Source: Bacteroidales bacterium (GTDB taxonomy: Bacteria > Bacteroidota > Bacteroidia > Bacteroidales > F082). Taken from it: 6,872 nucleotides of DNA. Below the pieces are notes generated by a model, which was given only the letters and a program-made list of their open reading frames with translations, did not search any database and was not told the DNA's origin. This document shows positions 6,847 through 6,872 of the stretch, piece after piece. Position 1 is the first letter of the stretch. Each line of letters opens with the position of its first letter. The DNA lies in assembly GCA_020853175.1 (NCBI GenBank), contig JADYZK010000504.1:1-6872 (forward strand), read 5' to 3'. Position numbers and translations under genes: made by a program.

Positions 6847-6872
6847 ATGTCAAACGTTATAAAAATCAAAAA
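6847..6872 (+). CDS. nqrA: Start of probable Na+-translocating NADH:quinone reductase subunit A (partial)
   Basis: Only the first eight codons and two more bases are inside the window: ATG at 6847-6849, reading MSNVIKIK and then an incomplete AA. Bacteroidota NqrA proteins commonly begin in this way, with a short basic strand before a GLDI-type motif. NqrA is a cytoplasmic-side subunit of the six-subunit Na+-NQR respiratory complex, which oxidises NADH, reduces quinone and pumps sodium. The nine or so residues alone are weak evidence. The call is strengthened by my recollection that the Plug gene often lies divergently next to nqrA. An AAGG (6838-6841) lies 5 nt before the ATG. A TTTCTTTG at 6810-6817 differs by one fixed base from the -7 consensus and is only a weak promoter candidate. 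Confidence 0.5.

Noticed and set aside
1..6872. Search for mobile elements, CRISPR arrays, defence genes, tRNA or rRNA
   Set aside because: No transposase, integrase, regularly spaced repeats, tRNA-like cloverleaf or rRNA segment was seen. The gaps are all under 300 bp and hold only the short elements listed.

Overview
The window is about 6.9 kb of AT-rich DNA from a member of the Bacteroidota. It holds three complete genes, all on the minus strand, and two genes cut by the window edges. The assignment rests on the protein families (a type IX secretion Plug protein, an LruC-domain lipoprotein, a carboxypeptidase-regulatory-domain outer-membrane protein, and what looks like the start of Na+-pumping NADH dehydrogenase subunit A). 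It also rests on exact copies of the Bacteroidota -7 promoter element TAnnTTTG ahead of two genes. I cannot name the genus.

Layout from left to right. Positions 1-294 (minus) encode the first 98 residues of a secreted or outer-membrane protein with a signal peptide and a carboxypeptidase-regulatory-like domain, probably a TonB-receptor-like beta-barrel. A 207-bp spacer holds only weak inverted repeats. Positions 502-3000 (minus) are priA, the primosomal replication-restart helicase, with all motifs intact and its own -7 element about 17 bases before the start codon. A 181-bp spacer carries a good minus-strand hairpin terminator (3066-3098) that closes the next gene. Positions 3182-5209 (minus) encode a 675-residue LruC/DUF4114-type lipoprotein with duplicated acidic, probably calcium-binding motifs. 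After a further 116 bp, positions 5326-6618 (minus) encode the type IX secretion system Plug protein (formerly DUF5103). A 228-bp divergent intergenic region follows, with a -7 element for the plug gene and a perfect FNR-type palindrome TTGATATAAATCAA. At 6847 a plus-strand gene begins whose first eight residues, MSNVIKIK, resemble the start of Bacteroidota NqrA.

Functionally, much of the window concerns the cell envelope: a T9SS gating component, a probable outer-membrane lipoprotein, a probable beta-barrel protein and a respiratory sodium pump. priA is a housekeeping gene with its own promoter. The plug and LruC genes could be co-transcribed, since no terminator is visible between them. I found no mobile elements, CRISPR arrays, tRNA or rRNA genes, or phage genes. 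I also found no convincing new system. The best leads are the FNR-like site between plug and nqrA, the duplicated motif in the LruC protein, and the plug/LruC gene pair.
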